Origin: Thermofilum uzonense
GTDB lineage: Archaea > Thermoproteota > Thermoprotei > Thermofilales > Thermofilaceae
Reading direction: 5' to 3'
DNA length: 64,000 nt
NCBI RefSeq assembly: GCF_000993805.1
Contig: NZ_CP009961.1
Coordinates: forward strand, 396,001 to 460,000
The notes below the pieces were generated by a model, which saw only the letters and a program-made list of their open reading frames with translations, was not told the DNA's origin and ran no database searches. Below are positions 51,074-60,995 of the stretch, piece by piece (positions within the stretch are counted from its first letter, which is position 1; each line of letters begins with the position of its first letter). The translations under genes were made by a program, and so were the position numbers.

Positions 51074-52576
51074 TCATGGAATACCTTTAATGTTCAAGAG
51101 GATGGAGACCAGTATCGGCTCCGTAGCCATTAAAATTATGAGCCGGACAACGTCTGCGAGCATTCCAACCTTGAACATGTTTGAAGCTTTCACCTTTCTC
51201 GAGCCGTATATTATCGCCATGGGAGGCGTAGTAGACGGCAAAGCACTAGAGATCGAGCAAGCAAGTGCTGCCGTGATCACAGGATAGGCCGGGTTTACCC
51301 CCATACCTTTGGCTATCGAGGCTACAAGCGGGACGGTTATTATGGCAGCCGCGGTGTTTGAGGCTGGAAACGTTATAGCGAATCCTATCAGGGCCGCGAC
51401 AGCCGACAGACTGTATATGTCGAGGGTTCCAAGCTTAGAGATCATTAAGGCTAGCCAATTTGAGAAGCCGCTTGAGTCGAGCGCATATCCCATGGCTATT
51501 CCTCCGCCGAACATGAATATCACGTTCCAGTCTATCCCACTTGAAATCTCGTCCATCGTGAGCAGGGGGCCTTTCTTCGTTTTAATAAAGCCTAAGGCGA
51601 TGATAGCTAAAACGGCCGGCGCGGCTTCAGGCAGGAGGGTGGTGACTGTCTTAGCTAGCGGCTCATAGCGAGCGTCCAGAGAGGAGGCTAGTAGGATGGC
51701 TCCCGGTAGAATCCAAAGCGTTAATGTGGCGAAAAATACGGCTAATACTAGCTTCTCTTCAAGAGTGAGGGGTTTTTCATCTAGTAGTTTAGGGGGCTCA
51801 ACACGCTTTTCGGGAATCTTTAAGATCTTGAAGACTATTAGCCAGGTTACAAATAGCCCTATCAAGGCTTGTGGAGTCCCAACAATAATCCAGTCTAGGA
51901 ATGTGAGCTTGAAACCCTGAATACTCGACTCAAGAACCTGCTTCGCGACTAGGTTGGGCGGAGTGCTTATCAAAAATAACATAGCCCCCGCGGTGGCAGC
52001 TTCACCCAAAGCCAGCATGGTAGCCTCCACGTACTGGTCTGAAGCTCTCATAAGCGTGAGCAAAGATAACGCGATAGGGAACACAACACTAGCAGAAGCC
52101 GTGATAGAACCCGTGATTGTCAGCAAGAATGCAGGTAGGCTTGCCGCGAAAAAGGCCACTAGCGCAGGGTCACCTCCTGAGTAGAGCTTAGCTATTGCTA
52201 GTGCAGCCCTCTTGTCCACACCCCACTTTTTAAAAGCAGCTGCTAGAACAAAACCTCCCATAAAGATCCATATTATAGGGTTCGTAAAACTGGTTAGAGA
52301 CGTCGACCACGAGACGTATCCAAGAAGACTAAACAGCGCCGCCGCCAAAATACCGGTTAAACCTAACGGAACCGCCTCCGTCACCCACCACTCTGCAATC
52401 CATAGAAGCCCTCCCAGGGCGATCTGCGGGGCTTTAGGCGCTCCGGGCACCCTGGATGCCTGCTCAACTAAAGGAAGCGGTGGAGAAATAACCATCAGCA
52501 AGAAGAGAATTGGTCCAATTAAGATCTTTAAAAGGCTCCTTCCCATGCTTGTTCTTGACTCATCACTCGTAAGCAA
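51074..52576 (-). CDS. DASS-family (SLC13-type) dicarboxylate/sulfate transporter
   Basis: A 500-residue sodium:anion symporter with 11-12 helices. The paired substrate motifs are recognisable: ISTPPNLVAK (first half) and FPASNTAAAIITVPL (second half), plus ALPSTTPPMAIIYGS before the last helices. DASS members import succinate, malate, citrate or sulfate with sodium. It has an extended N-terminal tail of about 20 residues. It is isolated between the phosphatase-HD gene and the polyamine-type ABC operon, with 150-bp gaps on each side that hold only promoters. Confidence 0.87.
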   Translation of the reverse strand: MLTSDESRTSMGRSLLKILIGPILFLLMVISPPLPLVEQASRVPGAPKAPQIALGGLLWIAEWWVTEAVPLGLTGILAAALFSLLGYVSWSTSLTSFTNPIIWIFMGGFVLAAAFKKWGVDKRAALAIAKLYSGGDPALVAFFAASLPAFLLTITGSITASASVVFPIALSLLTLMRASDQYVEATMLALGEAATAGAMLFLISTPPNLVAKQVLESSIQGFKLTFLDWIIVGTPQALIGLFVTWLIVFKILKIPEKRVEPPKLLDEKPLTLEEKLVLAVFFATLTLWILPGAILLASSLDARYEPLAKTVTTLLPEAAPAVLAIIALGFIKTKKGPLLTMDEISSGIDWNVIFMFGGGIAMGYALDSSGFSNWLALMISKLGTLDIYSLSAVAALIGFAITFPASNTAAAIITVPLVASIAKGMGVNPAYPVITAALACSISSALPSTTPPMAIIYGSRKVKASNMFKVGMLADVVRLIILMATEPILVSILLNIKGIP

Positions 52577-52728
52577 AATAAAAAGATATTTTCCCGAAGC
52601 GCAAAGGGAGTTTTAAGATTTATTACTCACCTCTAGAATGAACCTCAAGGAATCTAATTGTCCATTTAATCTGAGCGCCTCTGTAAATAATAATCAAAGG
52701 ATTAAAGTGTTAAAAAACAACTAGAAAT

Positions 52729-53808
52729 TCATCTGGGAACTGCAAATAATGTCTCTTCTTCAAGTTTAATCTTCACGCTGCTCCCAGAATCTAAGCGCAC
52801 GTTGACAGGCGTTCTAAGCCTTATAAGGTAGCCCGACAACGATATAATGTACTCATAATGATCACCCAGATAAGATCCCGTCTGGATTTTCACGTCTATT
52901 ACGTTGGATGTCTCAGTGGGATGCGCGAGTCTCACAGCTTCAGGTCTAACGGCAAGGAAAACTTTGCTATCTTTAGTCACTTTTTCTAAGTTTGTCCTGG
53001 CTAAAAGTTCAATATTTCCCTCTTCTAGGGCCACCCTGACGAGGCTCTTGTCACGATTCACTATTTCCAAGACATTTCCAGGTATCAATGTGGTTATACC
53101 CATGAACTCTGCCACAAATCTCGTGGCCGGAGAGCCATAAATCTCCTCAGGAGAGCCTATCTGCTCTATCCTCCCCTTATTCATTACAGCTATTCTGTCA
53201 CACATGACTAATGCTTCAGCCTGGTCATGGGTAACGTAAACAGAAGTTATTCCTAGCTCACGCTGGAGTTTTCTAAGCTCGAACCTTACTTGTTCACGAA
53301 GCTTTGCATCCAGGTTGCTTAGAGGTTCATCGAAGAGTAATGCTCTAGGCTGGACGACGATTGCCCTCGCAACTGCAACTCTTTGCTGTTGCCCTCCACT
53401 CATCTGGTACGGATACCTGTTCAAGAGATCCTGGATTTGTAACAGTTCTGCAGCCCACTGGACACGCCTCTTAATTTCATCTTCTGGAATCTTTCTGAGT
53501 CGTAGTCCGAAGGCTATGTTTTCGAAGGCCGTTAGGTGAGGGAAAAGGGCCCAGCTTTGAAAAACCATTCCTAAGCCTCTTTTCTCGGGTGGAAGCTGCG
53601 TTATATCTTCCCCGTCGATCAGAACCATTCCACGGTCGGGCTGGGTTAGCCCTGCAATGATACGTAGAGTTGTTGTTTTTCCGCTACCTGAGGGCCCTAG
53701 TAGCCCGAAGAACTCTTTGTCCTTAATCTCTAGATATTCTATCTCTGCAGCTACTACCTTTCCCCCGTAATACCCTTTATATATATCTTTAAGCTCTATC
53801 CGAACCAT
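52729..53808 (-). CDS. Polyamine-type ABC transporter ATPase (PotA-like)
   Basis: A 359-residue ATPase with Walker A GPSGSGKTT, signature MSGGQQQRVAVARA, Walker B ALLFDEPLSNLDA and YVTHDQAEA. The C-terminal 120 residues form the TOBE domain of PotA/FbpC ATPases. It is the last gene of the four-gene operon; its ATG overlaps the stop codon of the second permease. It powers import for the permease pair and the membrane-anchored binding protein encoded upstream. Confidence 0.92.
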   Translation of the reverse strand: MVRIELKDIYKGYYGGKVVAAEIEYLEIKDKEFFGLLGPSGSGKTTTLRIIAGLTQPDRGMVLIDGEDITQLPPEKRGLGMVFQSWALFPHLTAFENIAFGLRLRKIPEDEIKRRVQWAAELLQIQDLLNRYPYQMSGGQQQRVAVARAIVVQPRALLFDEPLSNLDAKLREQVRFELRKLQRELGITSVYVTHDQAEALVMCDRIAVMNKGRIEQIGSPEEIYGSPATRFVAEFMGITTLIPGNVLEIVNRDKSLVRVALEEGNIELLARTNLEKVTKDSKVFLAVRPEAVRLAHPTETSNVIDVKIQTGSYLGDHYEYIISLSGYLIRLRTPVNVRLDSGSSVKIKLEEETLFAVPR

Positions 53809-54620
53809 TACCTACCACCCGCTCCACCTAGTGAAACAGAAACACGGAAATATTTTTCAGATATGAATCCGCCGATCAGGCTCGGGAAAAGGATAAACAA
53901 GCTTACGGCGGCGGCTCGTGGAGGAGAAATCGCATAGCCTCGGATGAGTTCATACACAATGATAGTCAGTGTTTTAATGGAGGGTGCTCCTAGCAGTAGT
54001 GTCATTACGAACTCGTTGAGGGATATAGCCATCGAGAAGATGAAGGCTGAGAGGAGCCCTCTCCAAGTTATAGGTAGGTAGACCTTTGTTATTACCTGTA
54101 ACCTTGTAGCTCCGAATACTCTGGCCACTTCCCCGAGATCCTTTGGAACCTGCATGAAGGATGCCGTTATACTGCGAAGTGAAAAGGGTATTGCAAAGAA
54201 CATGTGGGCAGGTATAAGAGCGATGAGATTATTCCTTAATCCCAACCAAGTGTAAAGGAATAGGAGTCCTGTTCCAACGACGATAGCCGGTAATGCCATG
54301 GTAAGGTTGACGATGGTTTCGGTTAGTATGGCGAATCTGTCTCTATTCATTGCTAGATAGTAGGCCGGAAGTATGCACAAGGCTACTGTCGACAAGGCTG
54401 TGAGTGGCGCGAGTATATAGCTGTTAATTAACGCTCCCTGCACATAGGGATCATTTATCATTTTAAGTATCCAGTTCAGACCGATGCGGGAGGGGAAGAG
54501 GTCTGTGCCAAAGTACCATTGCTCAGCCAGCGCGTAAAGCACAGCCATGAATACAGGCGCTATGTAGAAGAATAATAGGAAGGTAAGGATAATTATATCC
54601 CAGGCTCGTTGTCTATCCAT
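53808..54620 (-). CDS. Polyamine-type ABC permease (PotC-like)
   Basis: A 270-residue permease with six membrane helices and the EAA-type loop GEVARVFGATRLQVITKVYLP near 175-195, the PotC-type arrangement with the ATPase-docking helix. It pairs with the permease encoded immediately upstream (4-bp gap). Its stop codon overlaps the ATPase start. It would form one half of the translocation channel. Confidence 0.88.
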   Translation of the reverse strand: MDRQRAWDIIILTFLLFFYIAPVFMAVLYALAEQWYFGTDLFPSRIGLNWILKMINDPYVQGALINSYILAPLTALSTVALCILPAYYLAMNRDRFAILTETIVNLTMALPAIVVGTGLLFLYTWLGLRNNLIALIPAHMFFAIPFSLRSITASFMQVPKDLGEVARVFGATRLQVITKVYLPITWRGLLSAFIFSMAISLNEFVMTLLLGAPSIKTLTIIVYELIRGYAISPPRAAAVSLFILFPSLIGGFISEKYFRVSVSLGGAGGR

Positions 54621-54624
54621 AATT

Positions 54625-55512
54625 CTATCTCACCTGGTAAACAATCGCTTTTGTTGTATATCTGAAGAAGAAGTATCCTGCAAGAAGCGATAAAATTATG
54701 TAGACAAAGCCGGAGGTGAATGCCATCAAGTAGTTGAAGAACAGTGTGACATCGTTTAATATCACGACGCTCAGATATTGGGGCCAGGAGGCGCCAAGAA
54801 CCAGGGGCGTCGAAACGCCTGTAAGATTATCCAAGAATACTATGGAAGAGGATGCGAGTAGAGCGTATTTTGAAAGCGGGAAATATATCTTTGTAATAAC
54901 CGTTCTCATTGGCGCGCCAAGTATTCTGGCGGCTTCTACTATCTCAGGGTTGATCAGTTGAAGCGGGCCATAAGTTAAAAGGAATGTGAGAGTAAAGGTA
55001 TACCACACTTTACCCAGGATGATGCCTATACCGTAAGGATCATTTACTAGATATAGTGGTTCCCGTATTAATCCCAGTTTCTGAAGAAGCCAGTTAATCC
55101 CTATGGCTAGATATCCTTTAGGCCAGAGAAGGGTCCACCACATGAATGCAGCTATAAGGTACGGGGTGTAGATTGCTATCAGTGGGACAAACGAAAACTT
55201 GTCCCACCAGCCTGGTCTTCGAATAGTCAAGTAGATTGCGAAAAGATACCCGGCTGCCACAGCTAGAAATGTCGCGACTGTGCTGTTCCAGACAGTAAAG
55301 AAAGTAGACTCCAGATAGAGGCTTCCAGGAGTGAAGAAAGTCTGGAATCCCTTGAGTGTTGGTTGCTGGACTCCAGAGAATGATATTATTCCGAAAGCCC
55401 CAAGGATGACTATTCCCAGGGGTATTACTAGCATAACTAATAGGTAGAGGTATATCGGCAAGAGATATATTAGTGGAGCTGAATTCTGAGAAGACATTAC
55501 CATCCCCGGCAA
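54625..55512 (-). CDS. Polyamine-type ABC permease (PotB-like)
   Basis: A 295-residue permease with about six membrane helices and the docking loop EAARILGAPMRTVITKIYFPLS near 208-229. It is the other half of the channel with the PotC-like protein. The gene lies 29 bp after the binding-protein gene. Its first residues (MPGMVMSSQNS) precede the first helix; an internal ATG is a possible start. Confidence 0.88.
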   Translation of the reverse strand: MPGMVMSSQNSAPLIYLLPIYLYLLVMLVIPLGIVILGAFGIISFSGVQQPTLKGFQTFFTPGSLYLESTFFTVWNSTVATFLAVAAGYLFAIYLTIRRPGWWDKFSFVPLIAIYTPYLIAAFMWWTLLWPKGYLAIGINWLLQKLGLIREPLYLVNDPYGIGIILGKVWYTFTLTFLLTYGPLQLINPEIVEAARILGAPMRTVITKIYFPLSKYALLASSSIVFLDNLTGVSTPLVLGASWPQYLSVVILNDVTLFFNYLMAFTSGFVYIILSLLAGYFFFRYTTKAIVYQVR

Positions 55513-55541
55513 AAAAAGAAATTATTTTTATAACAAGTAAT

Positions 55542-56873
55542 TTATTTCTTAGCCACCTCGTCTACCCACTTTTGCATCATGTAGTTCATGTATTCTGCAT
55601 GTCTGAAGTAGAACGGTCCGTAGAAGAACCACTTCTCGAAGCTTCCGTAAGGAATATTGACCGGCCAAGCAGGGTTCGCTTTAACGTCAGCGGGTACAAG
55701 GTTCCAAGCATTAGGTACAACGGGGAATGTGCCCTCGTTGGCAGCTATGTATGCTTGAGTCTCGTCTTCGATGAGATAGTTTATGAAGAGTAAGGCTGCG
55801 GCCTTGTGTGGAGCGTTGAAGGCTACTATAACTCCGTCCCAAGGTTCAGGCATGCCTGGGTCAGGTATGTACATCCCGACCCACTCTGGCTTAAGTCTTC
55901 CCTCATTAATCTCGGCAAGGACTGTGTCTATCCACTGAGGTTCAAGCCAGACTTCGCCAGCCTCGAATAACTGTATAGCGGCGACGTTACCTTGTGGATA
56001 ATTGCCTGGCTGATACATGTATTTCTCGATCTCGTTGAGGTAGTCCCAGAAGTTCATTCCGCTCTTACCGGGGCTGTACATGATATCGTGAGCTCTCTGC
56101 TCACTGTATCCTGCAAAGGCAAACTTATCGTACCCGTACTGACTGTAGAGAAGTGCCATGAGGAATGTATGTCCGCTACCGCCCTTGTTTGGATCACAAT
56201 AAGTAAACTTTCCGGGATGGTTTTTGACCCAGTCAAGAAGCTGGTCCAGGCTCTTCGGGACATCGGCGTTCGGCCACTGACCTAGAATGTCCTTCCTGTA
56301 TAGCATGACGACCTGCCACCATACGATGGGGATGTATCTCCCGTCCGTGGGGTACATGTCTGTGCCAAACATGTTAGCTAGGAGCGGGACCTTCTTTGCA
56401 TTCGGGATTATCTCCCTCAGGTTTACGTCCCAGACTACACCGTTCTCCTTTGCCATTTTGAACGGGAGAGACCACAGGAATACAACATCGTATTGTCCCA
56501 CAGTCTTGCCTGCTTGTTTGTCGGCGATAAGTGATTGAACCGTGCTATACCAGTCTCCCAGGACAACCTGGCACTGTATTCCATACTTGGCTTGGAAGTT
56601 CTGACACACATGGTTGAAGACGTCTTGTTCATGAGTTCCTCCGAATATTGCGAAAACAACTTTCCCTTCCTGTTTAGCTAGGGACTCTATCTGGGACCAG
56701 TTATACACGTATACTGTTCTCTCATTTAGTGGGAGGTTATATGTGACAGAGCCTTGGGGAGTAGTAACAGAAGGCTTGGGGGTTACTAGTAGAGCCAAGG
56801 CATAGCCTAGAATGAGGAAAATTACTGCTATGGCTGCCAGTGTTATATAATTCTTGGGCTGTTGTCCTGCCAC
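55542..56873 (-). CDS. Membrane-anchored polyamine-type solute-binding protein (PotD-like)
   Basis: A binding protein of about 443 residues, with an N-terminal helix (about 9-30) acting as anchor or signal, then a periplasmic-type fold with VYNWSQIE, DVVFLWSLPF, GGSGHTFLMALL and VWLEPQWIDTV. This matches the spermidine/putrescine family in order; the ligand could be a polyamine or another cation. The GTG at 56873, 27 bp downstream of CTTATAAGATAC, is preferred over an upstream TTG, because it gives a clean helix start and a leaderless spacing. It is the first gene of the importer operon. Confidence 0.88.
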   Translation of the reverse strand: MAGQQPKNYITLAAIAVIFLILGYALALLVTPKPSVTTPQGSVTYNLPLNERTVYVYNWSQIESLAKQEGKVVFAIFGGTHEQDVFNHVCQNFQAKYGIQCQVVLGDWYSTVQSLIADKQAGKTVGQYDVVFLWSLPFKMAKENGVVWDVNLREIIPNAKKVPLLANMFGTDMYPTDGRYIPIVWWQVVMLYRKDILGQWPNADVPKSLDQLLDWVKNHPGKFTYCDPNKGGSGHTFLMALLYSQYGYDKFAFAGYSEQRAHDIMYSPGKSGMNFWDYLNEIEKYMYQPGNYPQGNVAAIQLFEAGEVWLEPQWIDTVLAEINEGRLKPEWVGMYIPDPGMPEPWDGVIVAFNAPHKAAALLFINYLIEDETQAYIAANEGTFPVVPNAWNLVPADVKANPAWPVNIPYGSFEKWFFYGPFYFRHAEYMNYMMQKWVDEVAKK

Positions 56874-57103
56874 GAGAAATATTTTCAAATCGTATCTTAT
56901 AAGTTTTTCGTTATTCAATATTATATAAAAAGAAATAAATGAAAAACATTGAATTTATTGACTAATTAATCAGTATTGACAATATATATAATATAAAAGG
57001 CTTTCACTATATAGGAAACACTCATTATTCCCAGCTTCACTTTTCTTTTATTTGATCAAGAGATGAACCGTAAATAATAAAATTGGTTAGGCTAGGTTAA
57101 GTT

Positions 57104-58711
57104 GTGCCACTTATCGAGGTAGACAATCTCACCTTTAAGTACCTGGGTAGCCAGAGGTTTGCCTTGGAGAAGGTTAGCCTTTCAATCGATGAAGGAGAGA
57201 TCCTTCTCCTTGTCGGCCCGAGTGGATGCGGGAAGTCTACGCTTATAAGGGCTATAAATGGGTTAATACCTCACAGATATTTAGGGGAATACACTGGTAG
57301 AGTCCGTGTCGCTGGCCTTGACGTAGCTGAATCAACGCCCCAGATCCTTGCTAAGACTGTTGGGACGGTTATGCAGGAGGTGAGCAGGCAGCTTGTGGCG
57401 CAGACCGTGGAGGACGACGTTGCGTTTGGACCCGCGAACCTGTGTCTCCCTAGAGAGGAGGTCGCAAGGAGAGTGGAGGCTAGCCTGAAAGCTGTTGGGG
57501 CTCTCCACCTAGCCGGGAGGGATATAAATGCGCTGAGCGGTGGGGAGAAACAGAGGGTTGTATTTGCAGGGATTCTGGCGATGGATCCTGAGATTATCCT
57601 TCTCGACGAGCCCCTGGCGAATCTTGACAGTGATGGGGTTAGCCTTGTACTTGGCCAGATTGCGGAGTTTAGGCGTAGAGGGAAGACAGTGATAATAGCT
57701 GAACATAGAACGGAGGAGGTCGTCGAGGGCGTCGATATAGATAGGATTATCGTCATGGAGAACGGGAGGATTGTAAAGGAACTGGATTCCCCTGAGGGAC
57801 TCATCGAGTTTAAGGATAAGGTTCGCGTGCCCTCTGGTTACCTTTATCCGAGAAAGTTTGAAGTTTCAACGGGTTTTCAAGTTTTAGATGAGGGAGAAGT
57901 AAGCCTCGGAAAGGAAGTTATTGTGTTTGAGGACGTCTACTTCAGCTATGATGGTCTTCGATACGCCCTCGAGGCAATTAATTTGAAGATCCGTGAGGGT
58001 GAGCGGGTAGCTCTTCTCGGTAACAATGGGGCTGGGAAATCGACTTTAGCCAAGCACATTCTCGGTTTGCTGAAACCCTCGAGAGGTAGAGTTCTTATAG
58101 ATGGAGAGGATACGAGACAAAAGGAACCCTATGAGCTGGCAGGGAAGATAGGGCTGGTCGTCCAAGACCCCTACTCAATGCTTTTCGCTCGAACCGTCAA
58201 AGAGGAGCTGGCTTTCGGTCCAAGAAACCTGGGTGTAACTAGAGAAGAAATTGAGGAGCGGGTATCAGAGGTTTCAAGGGCCTGTGGTATCCAGCACCTG
58301 TTAAACGCATCGCCTTTCGCGTCGAGCTATGGGGAAAAGAAGCGTATATGTGTAGGGGCGGTTCTAACAATGTACCCCCGCGTCCTTATCCTGGATGAGC
58401 CCACGGCTGGACAAGACTACGCGAATTATATGAGGTTTCTCGACTTCGTGACGGGTTTAGAGAAGGTTAAAACGCTTGTTCTGATAACCCATGACGTGGA
58501 CATTGCACTCGAGTACACTAGTAGGACGGTCGTCCTTTCCAGGGGGAGGGTAATCGCTGACGGGCCTACAGTTGAGATTCTAGCAGATGAGAAGGTGTTG
58601 AAGGAGGGGAGCCTCCGTGAAACCCAGCTTATAAGGTTGGGCCGTGAGCTCTCGGGTGGTAGGCGCGTCTATCGGAAGAAGGACTTAGAAAGGATGTTGC
58701 AAAACGCTTAA
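57104..58711 (+). CDS. ECF transporter fused double ATPase (EcfA1-EcfA2)
   Basis: A 535-residue protein containing two CbiO-type ATPase domains in tandem. The first (about 1-240) has Walker A GPSGCGKST and signature LSGGEKQRVVFAG. The second (about 265-510) has Walker A GNNGAGKST and Walker B LILDEPTAGQD, but its signature is altered to ASSYGEKKRIC, which may make one ATP site weaker. Together they form the energy-coupling pair of an ECF importer. GTG start. The S component and EcfT genes follow on the same strand, 26 bp and 5 bp apart. Confidence 0.9.
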   Translation: MPLIEVDNLTFKYLGSQRFALEKVSLSIDEGEILLLVGPSGCGKSTLIRAINGLIPHRYLGEYTGRVRVAGLDVAESTPQILAKTVGTVMQEVSRQLVAQTVEDDVAFGPANLCLPREEVARRVEASLKAVGALHLAGRDINALSGGEKQRVVFAGILAMDPEIILLDEPLANLDSDGVSLVLGQIAEFRRRGKTVIIAEHRTEEVVEGVDIDRIIVMENGRIVKELDSPEGLIEFKDKVRVPSGYLYPRKFEVSTGFQVLDEGEVSLGKEVIVFEDVYFSYDGLRYALEAINLKIREGERVALLGNNGAGKSTLAKHILGLLKPSRGRVLIDGEDTRQKEPYELAGKIGLVVQDPYSMLFARTVKEELAFGPRNLGVTREEIEERVSEVSRACGIQHLLNASPFASSYGEKKRICVGAVLTMYPRVLILDEPTAGQDYANYMRFLDFVTGLEKVKTLVLITHDVDIALEYTSRTVVLSRGRVIADGPTVEILADEKVLKEGSLRETQLIRLGRELSGGRRVYRKKDLERMLQNA

Positions 58712-58737
58712 AATGAATAATATAAATTAATTAGATT

Positions 58738-59307
58738 GTGACGGCGAAAACGCAACGGGGCGGTATTAGCACTGTCACGATTGTCGCTATGGCTGTCGGG
58801 ACAGCTCTCTACGCAGCCCTTAACGTCTTCTTCAATATGCTCCAGCTTCCCGGTACACAACTTGTAGCGCTCCGGCCGAGCGTGGCAATTCCCATGTTTT
58901 TCGGCTACGTCTTTGGCCCATTGGTGGGGTTTGTTTCAGGCTTTCTGGGAAATATTATCAGCGATGCAATATCATGGGGAGGCTTCTGGTGGAACTGGGA
59001 CGTTGGCAACGGGTTACTAGGCCTTATACCAGGCCTCATAGTCTATATACTACCCGAGGATAAAAGAAGTACCCGTCTAGGCTTGGTTTGGAGTGCTGTC
59101 CTAGCCGTAATCGGCTCGATCATCGGGATGGGCTTCGCGTCATTCACCGACTACATATTTGGGTACGGTATCTCCACTATAGAAGAAGCAATCTACGCCT
59201 TATTCCTACCCGCCGCTGTAACAGACGCGTTAAACGGAGCAATACTGACCCCAATTTTGGTAGCCGCTTACTATCAGGCCGCGCGGGGCAGGGCTAGAAG
59301 GGCTTAA
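58738..59307 (+). CDS. ECF transporter substrate-binding (S) component
   Basis: A 189-residue membrane protein with five to six helices and the S-component hallmark FGYVFGPLVGFVSGFLGNIISD followed by WGGFWWNWDVGNGLLGLIPG, a pattern found in UPF0397-type vitamin S components. It captures the substrate outside and delivers it to the EcfA/EcfT module. The vitamin or ion is not predictable by eye. GTG start, 26 bp after the ATPase gene. The last residues are basic (RGRARRA), as expected at the cytoplasmic end. Confidence 0.85.
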   Translation: MTAKTQRGGISTVTIVAMAVGTALYAALNVFFNMLQLPGTQLVALRPSVAIPMFFGYVFGPLVGFVSGFLGNIISDAISWGGFWWNWDVGNGLLGLIPGLIVYILPEDKRSTRLGLVWSAVLAVIGSIIGMGFASFTDYIFGYGISTIEEAIYALFLPAAVTDALNGAILTPILVAAYYQAARGRARRA

Positions 59308-59312
59308 CTGGT

Positions 59313-60110
59313 ATGAGTGAAAACATCGTCCGGTATATTGAGGGAGACAGTGTCGTACACAGGCTTGACCCAAGGGCTAAAATAATTTTTGTTTTTCTAT
59401 TTATCGCCTCAACACTGGTCGCCTCTAATCTCTTCGAAGTCTTGTTATTGCTTCTACTATCTATTGGTTTCTACTCTCTTGCTCGCCTACCCCTGAGGAA
59501 GACGCTACCCACGTGGAAATTCATTTTCCTCATAGTTGTATTTCTGTCCTTTCTCAACCTCTTTGTGCTTACACTGTTGTATCCAAAGGAGGGACACACC
59601 CTACTCCAAGCCGGCCCTATTAAGGTTACCTATGAGAACCTGATAAGCTCAATAACCCCTGTAGTCAGGCTCCTCTCCATAGCCTCCGTAACCTTAACCC
59701 TCATTTTCACAACACCCCCAAACCTCTACGCACCAGCCCTTGGGCAAATGGGCCTACCCTACAAAGCCGCCTACGTAGTGGAGCTTAGCTTCCGTTACAT
59801 TCCAGAGATGATAGGCGAACTGAGAAAGACTTTGGAGGCCCAGATGGCTAGAGGCTATAGGCCGAGCGGGGGGAATAACCCCCTTGGAAGAGTACTTCGC
59901 GTGATACCACTTATATTGCCCGTCACACTCAGCGCTGCTCTAAACGTCTACGATATAGCCGACGCCATGGAGCTAAGAGGGTTTGGCGCATCAGGGTGCC
60001 ACACGTGGTATCGTCAACTCAGGATGAGGAGGAGGGATTACCTGCTCATAGCTATAGGTTCTCTAGTCTTCGTTTCTATGCTTCTCACAAGAACAGTATT
60101 TTCCCGCTAG
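59313..60110 (+). CDS. ecfT: ECF transporter transmembrane protein EcfT
   Basis: A 265-residue membrane protein of the CbiQ/EcfT family. Two coupling helices carry the conserved Ala-Arg-Gly motifs, AQMARGYRP and AMELRGFG, which dock the two ATPase halves. About five helices surround them. With the fused ATPase and the S component it forms a complete importer encoded in one operon. It lies 5 bp after the S-component gene. Confidence 0.92.
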   Translation: MSENIVRYIEGDSVVHRLDPRAKIIFVFLFIASTLVASNLFEVLLLLLLSIGFYSLARLPLRKTLPTWKFIFLIVVFLSFLNLFVLTLLYPKEGHTLLQAGPIKVTYENLISSITPVVRLLSIASVTLTLIFTTPPNLYAPALGQMGLPYKAAYVVELSFRYIPEMIGELRKTLEAQMARGYRPSGGNNPLGRVLRVIPLILPVTLSAALNVYDIADAMELRGFGASGCHTWYRQLRMRRRDYLLIAIGSLVFVSMLLTRTVFSR

Positions 60111-60151
60111 TTCGGGCAAAATTTTTTATTTTAAGAAATCTTTGAGAGGCA

Positions 60152-60853
60152 ATGGTTCAACTACCACGGGAGTTCATCGAATGGAACTATTTCGCTAGGC
60201 GTGCACTGATTTCTCAAATCCTGGAAGGAGCGTCGATTGACCACTACAGGCTCCAGTTGGAGTTCACGAGGCATAATCCCGTATTGTGTACCGCTGCACT
60301 CCAGGACAACGGGACTATAGAGGTAAACGGGAAGGTAATAGGTGTCGGGTATGTCCTAAAGAAGGAGTTCCTGGCTGAGGCCTCTAGAAAGTTTGAGGAA
60401 CACATCAAAGTAGCAGATGAAGCCTTAGCCGCTCACCCGGAGCGAGAAAAAGAAATACTTGAAGAATACTCAAGGCGTGGCATAAAGCTTCTCCTAGACT
60501 ACATATACCTCCCTAGGGGGATGGCCGAGGAAAGAGTTGACTTTGAAAAGATGGCAAGCCTTGAGCTAGCCCTGAGAATACCCCATTCTTCAAAACACAC
60601 ATGGAGAATAGTCCAGAGATCGAGAAAGGCATGCCTGGTTTTCTACCAGCCCCCCGCCATAAGCTTCGAGGTGAGATGCAGTATAAGCATACATCTCGAC
60701 GATGATTATCATCGATTTGTAAACTTGGTTCATGACGCTTTCCACTATACTCCCCCAGAGGCAAGAGAGAACAGGCCAACCTACATCTTCCACGTTGAGG
60801 AGGTGTTCAACAACAGTCCCTCGAGAGCCGGCTTCGGCAAAAAATTAACATAA
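60152..60853 (+). CDS. Uncharacterised protein downstream of the ECF operon
   Basis: A 233-residue soluble protein with charged helices (for example LEYSRRGIKLLLDYIYL-like in the middle) and a beta-rich C-terminal third containing ISFEVRCSISIHLDDDYHRF. I do not recognise a family. The ATG lies about 25 bp after a TTTTTTATTTTAAG box (60122-60135), so it may have its own promoter rather than being part of the ECF operon. It could act on the imported vitamin, which is a guess from position alone. Confidence 0.6.
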   Translation: MVQLPREFIEWNYFARRALISQILEGASIDHYRLQLEFTRHNPVLCTAALQDNGTIEVNGKVIGVGYVLKKEFLAEASRKFEEHIKVADEALAAHPEREKEILEEYSRRGIKLLLDYIYLPRGMAEERVDFEKMASLELALRIPHSSKHTWRIVQRSRKACLVFYQPPAISFEVRCSISIHLDDDYHRFVNLVHDAFHYTPPEARENRPTYIFHVEEVFNNSPSRAGFGKKLT

Positions 60854-60995
60854 GACTCCTCATCACCCTTTTCTCTAGTCAGTTGCTAGCCGGTCCCGTT
60901 TAGCCAGTCTACGTTCAAACTCTAGTAAATTTTCATTCTTTAAGTGTTTTCGGCTCATTGTTAGAGCGTTGTTCCTTCTCTGAGTCAGTATGGCT

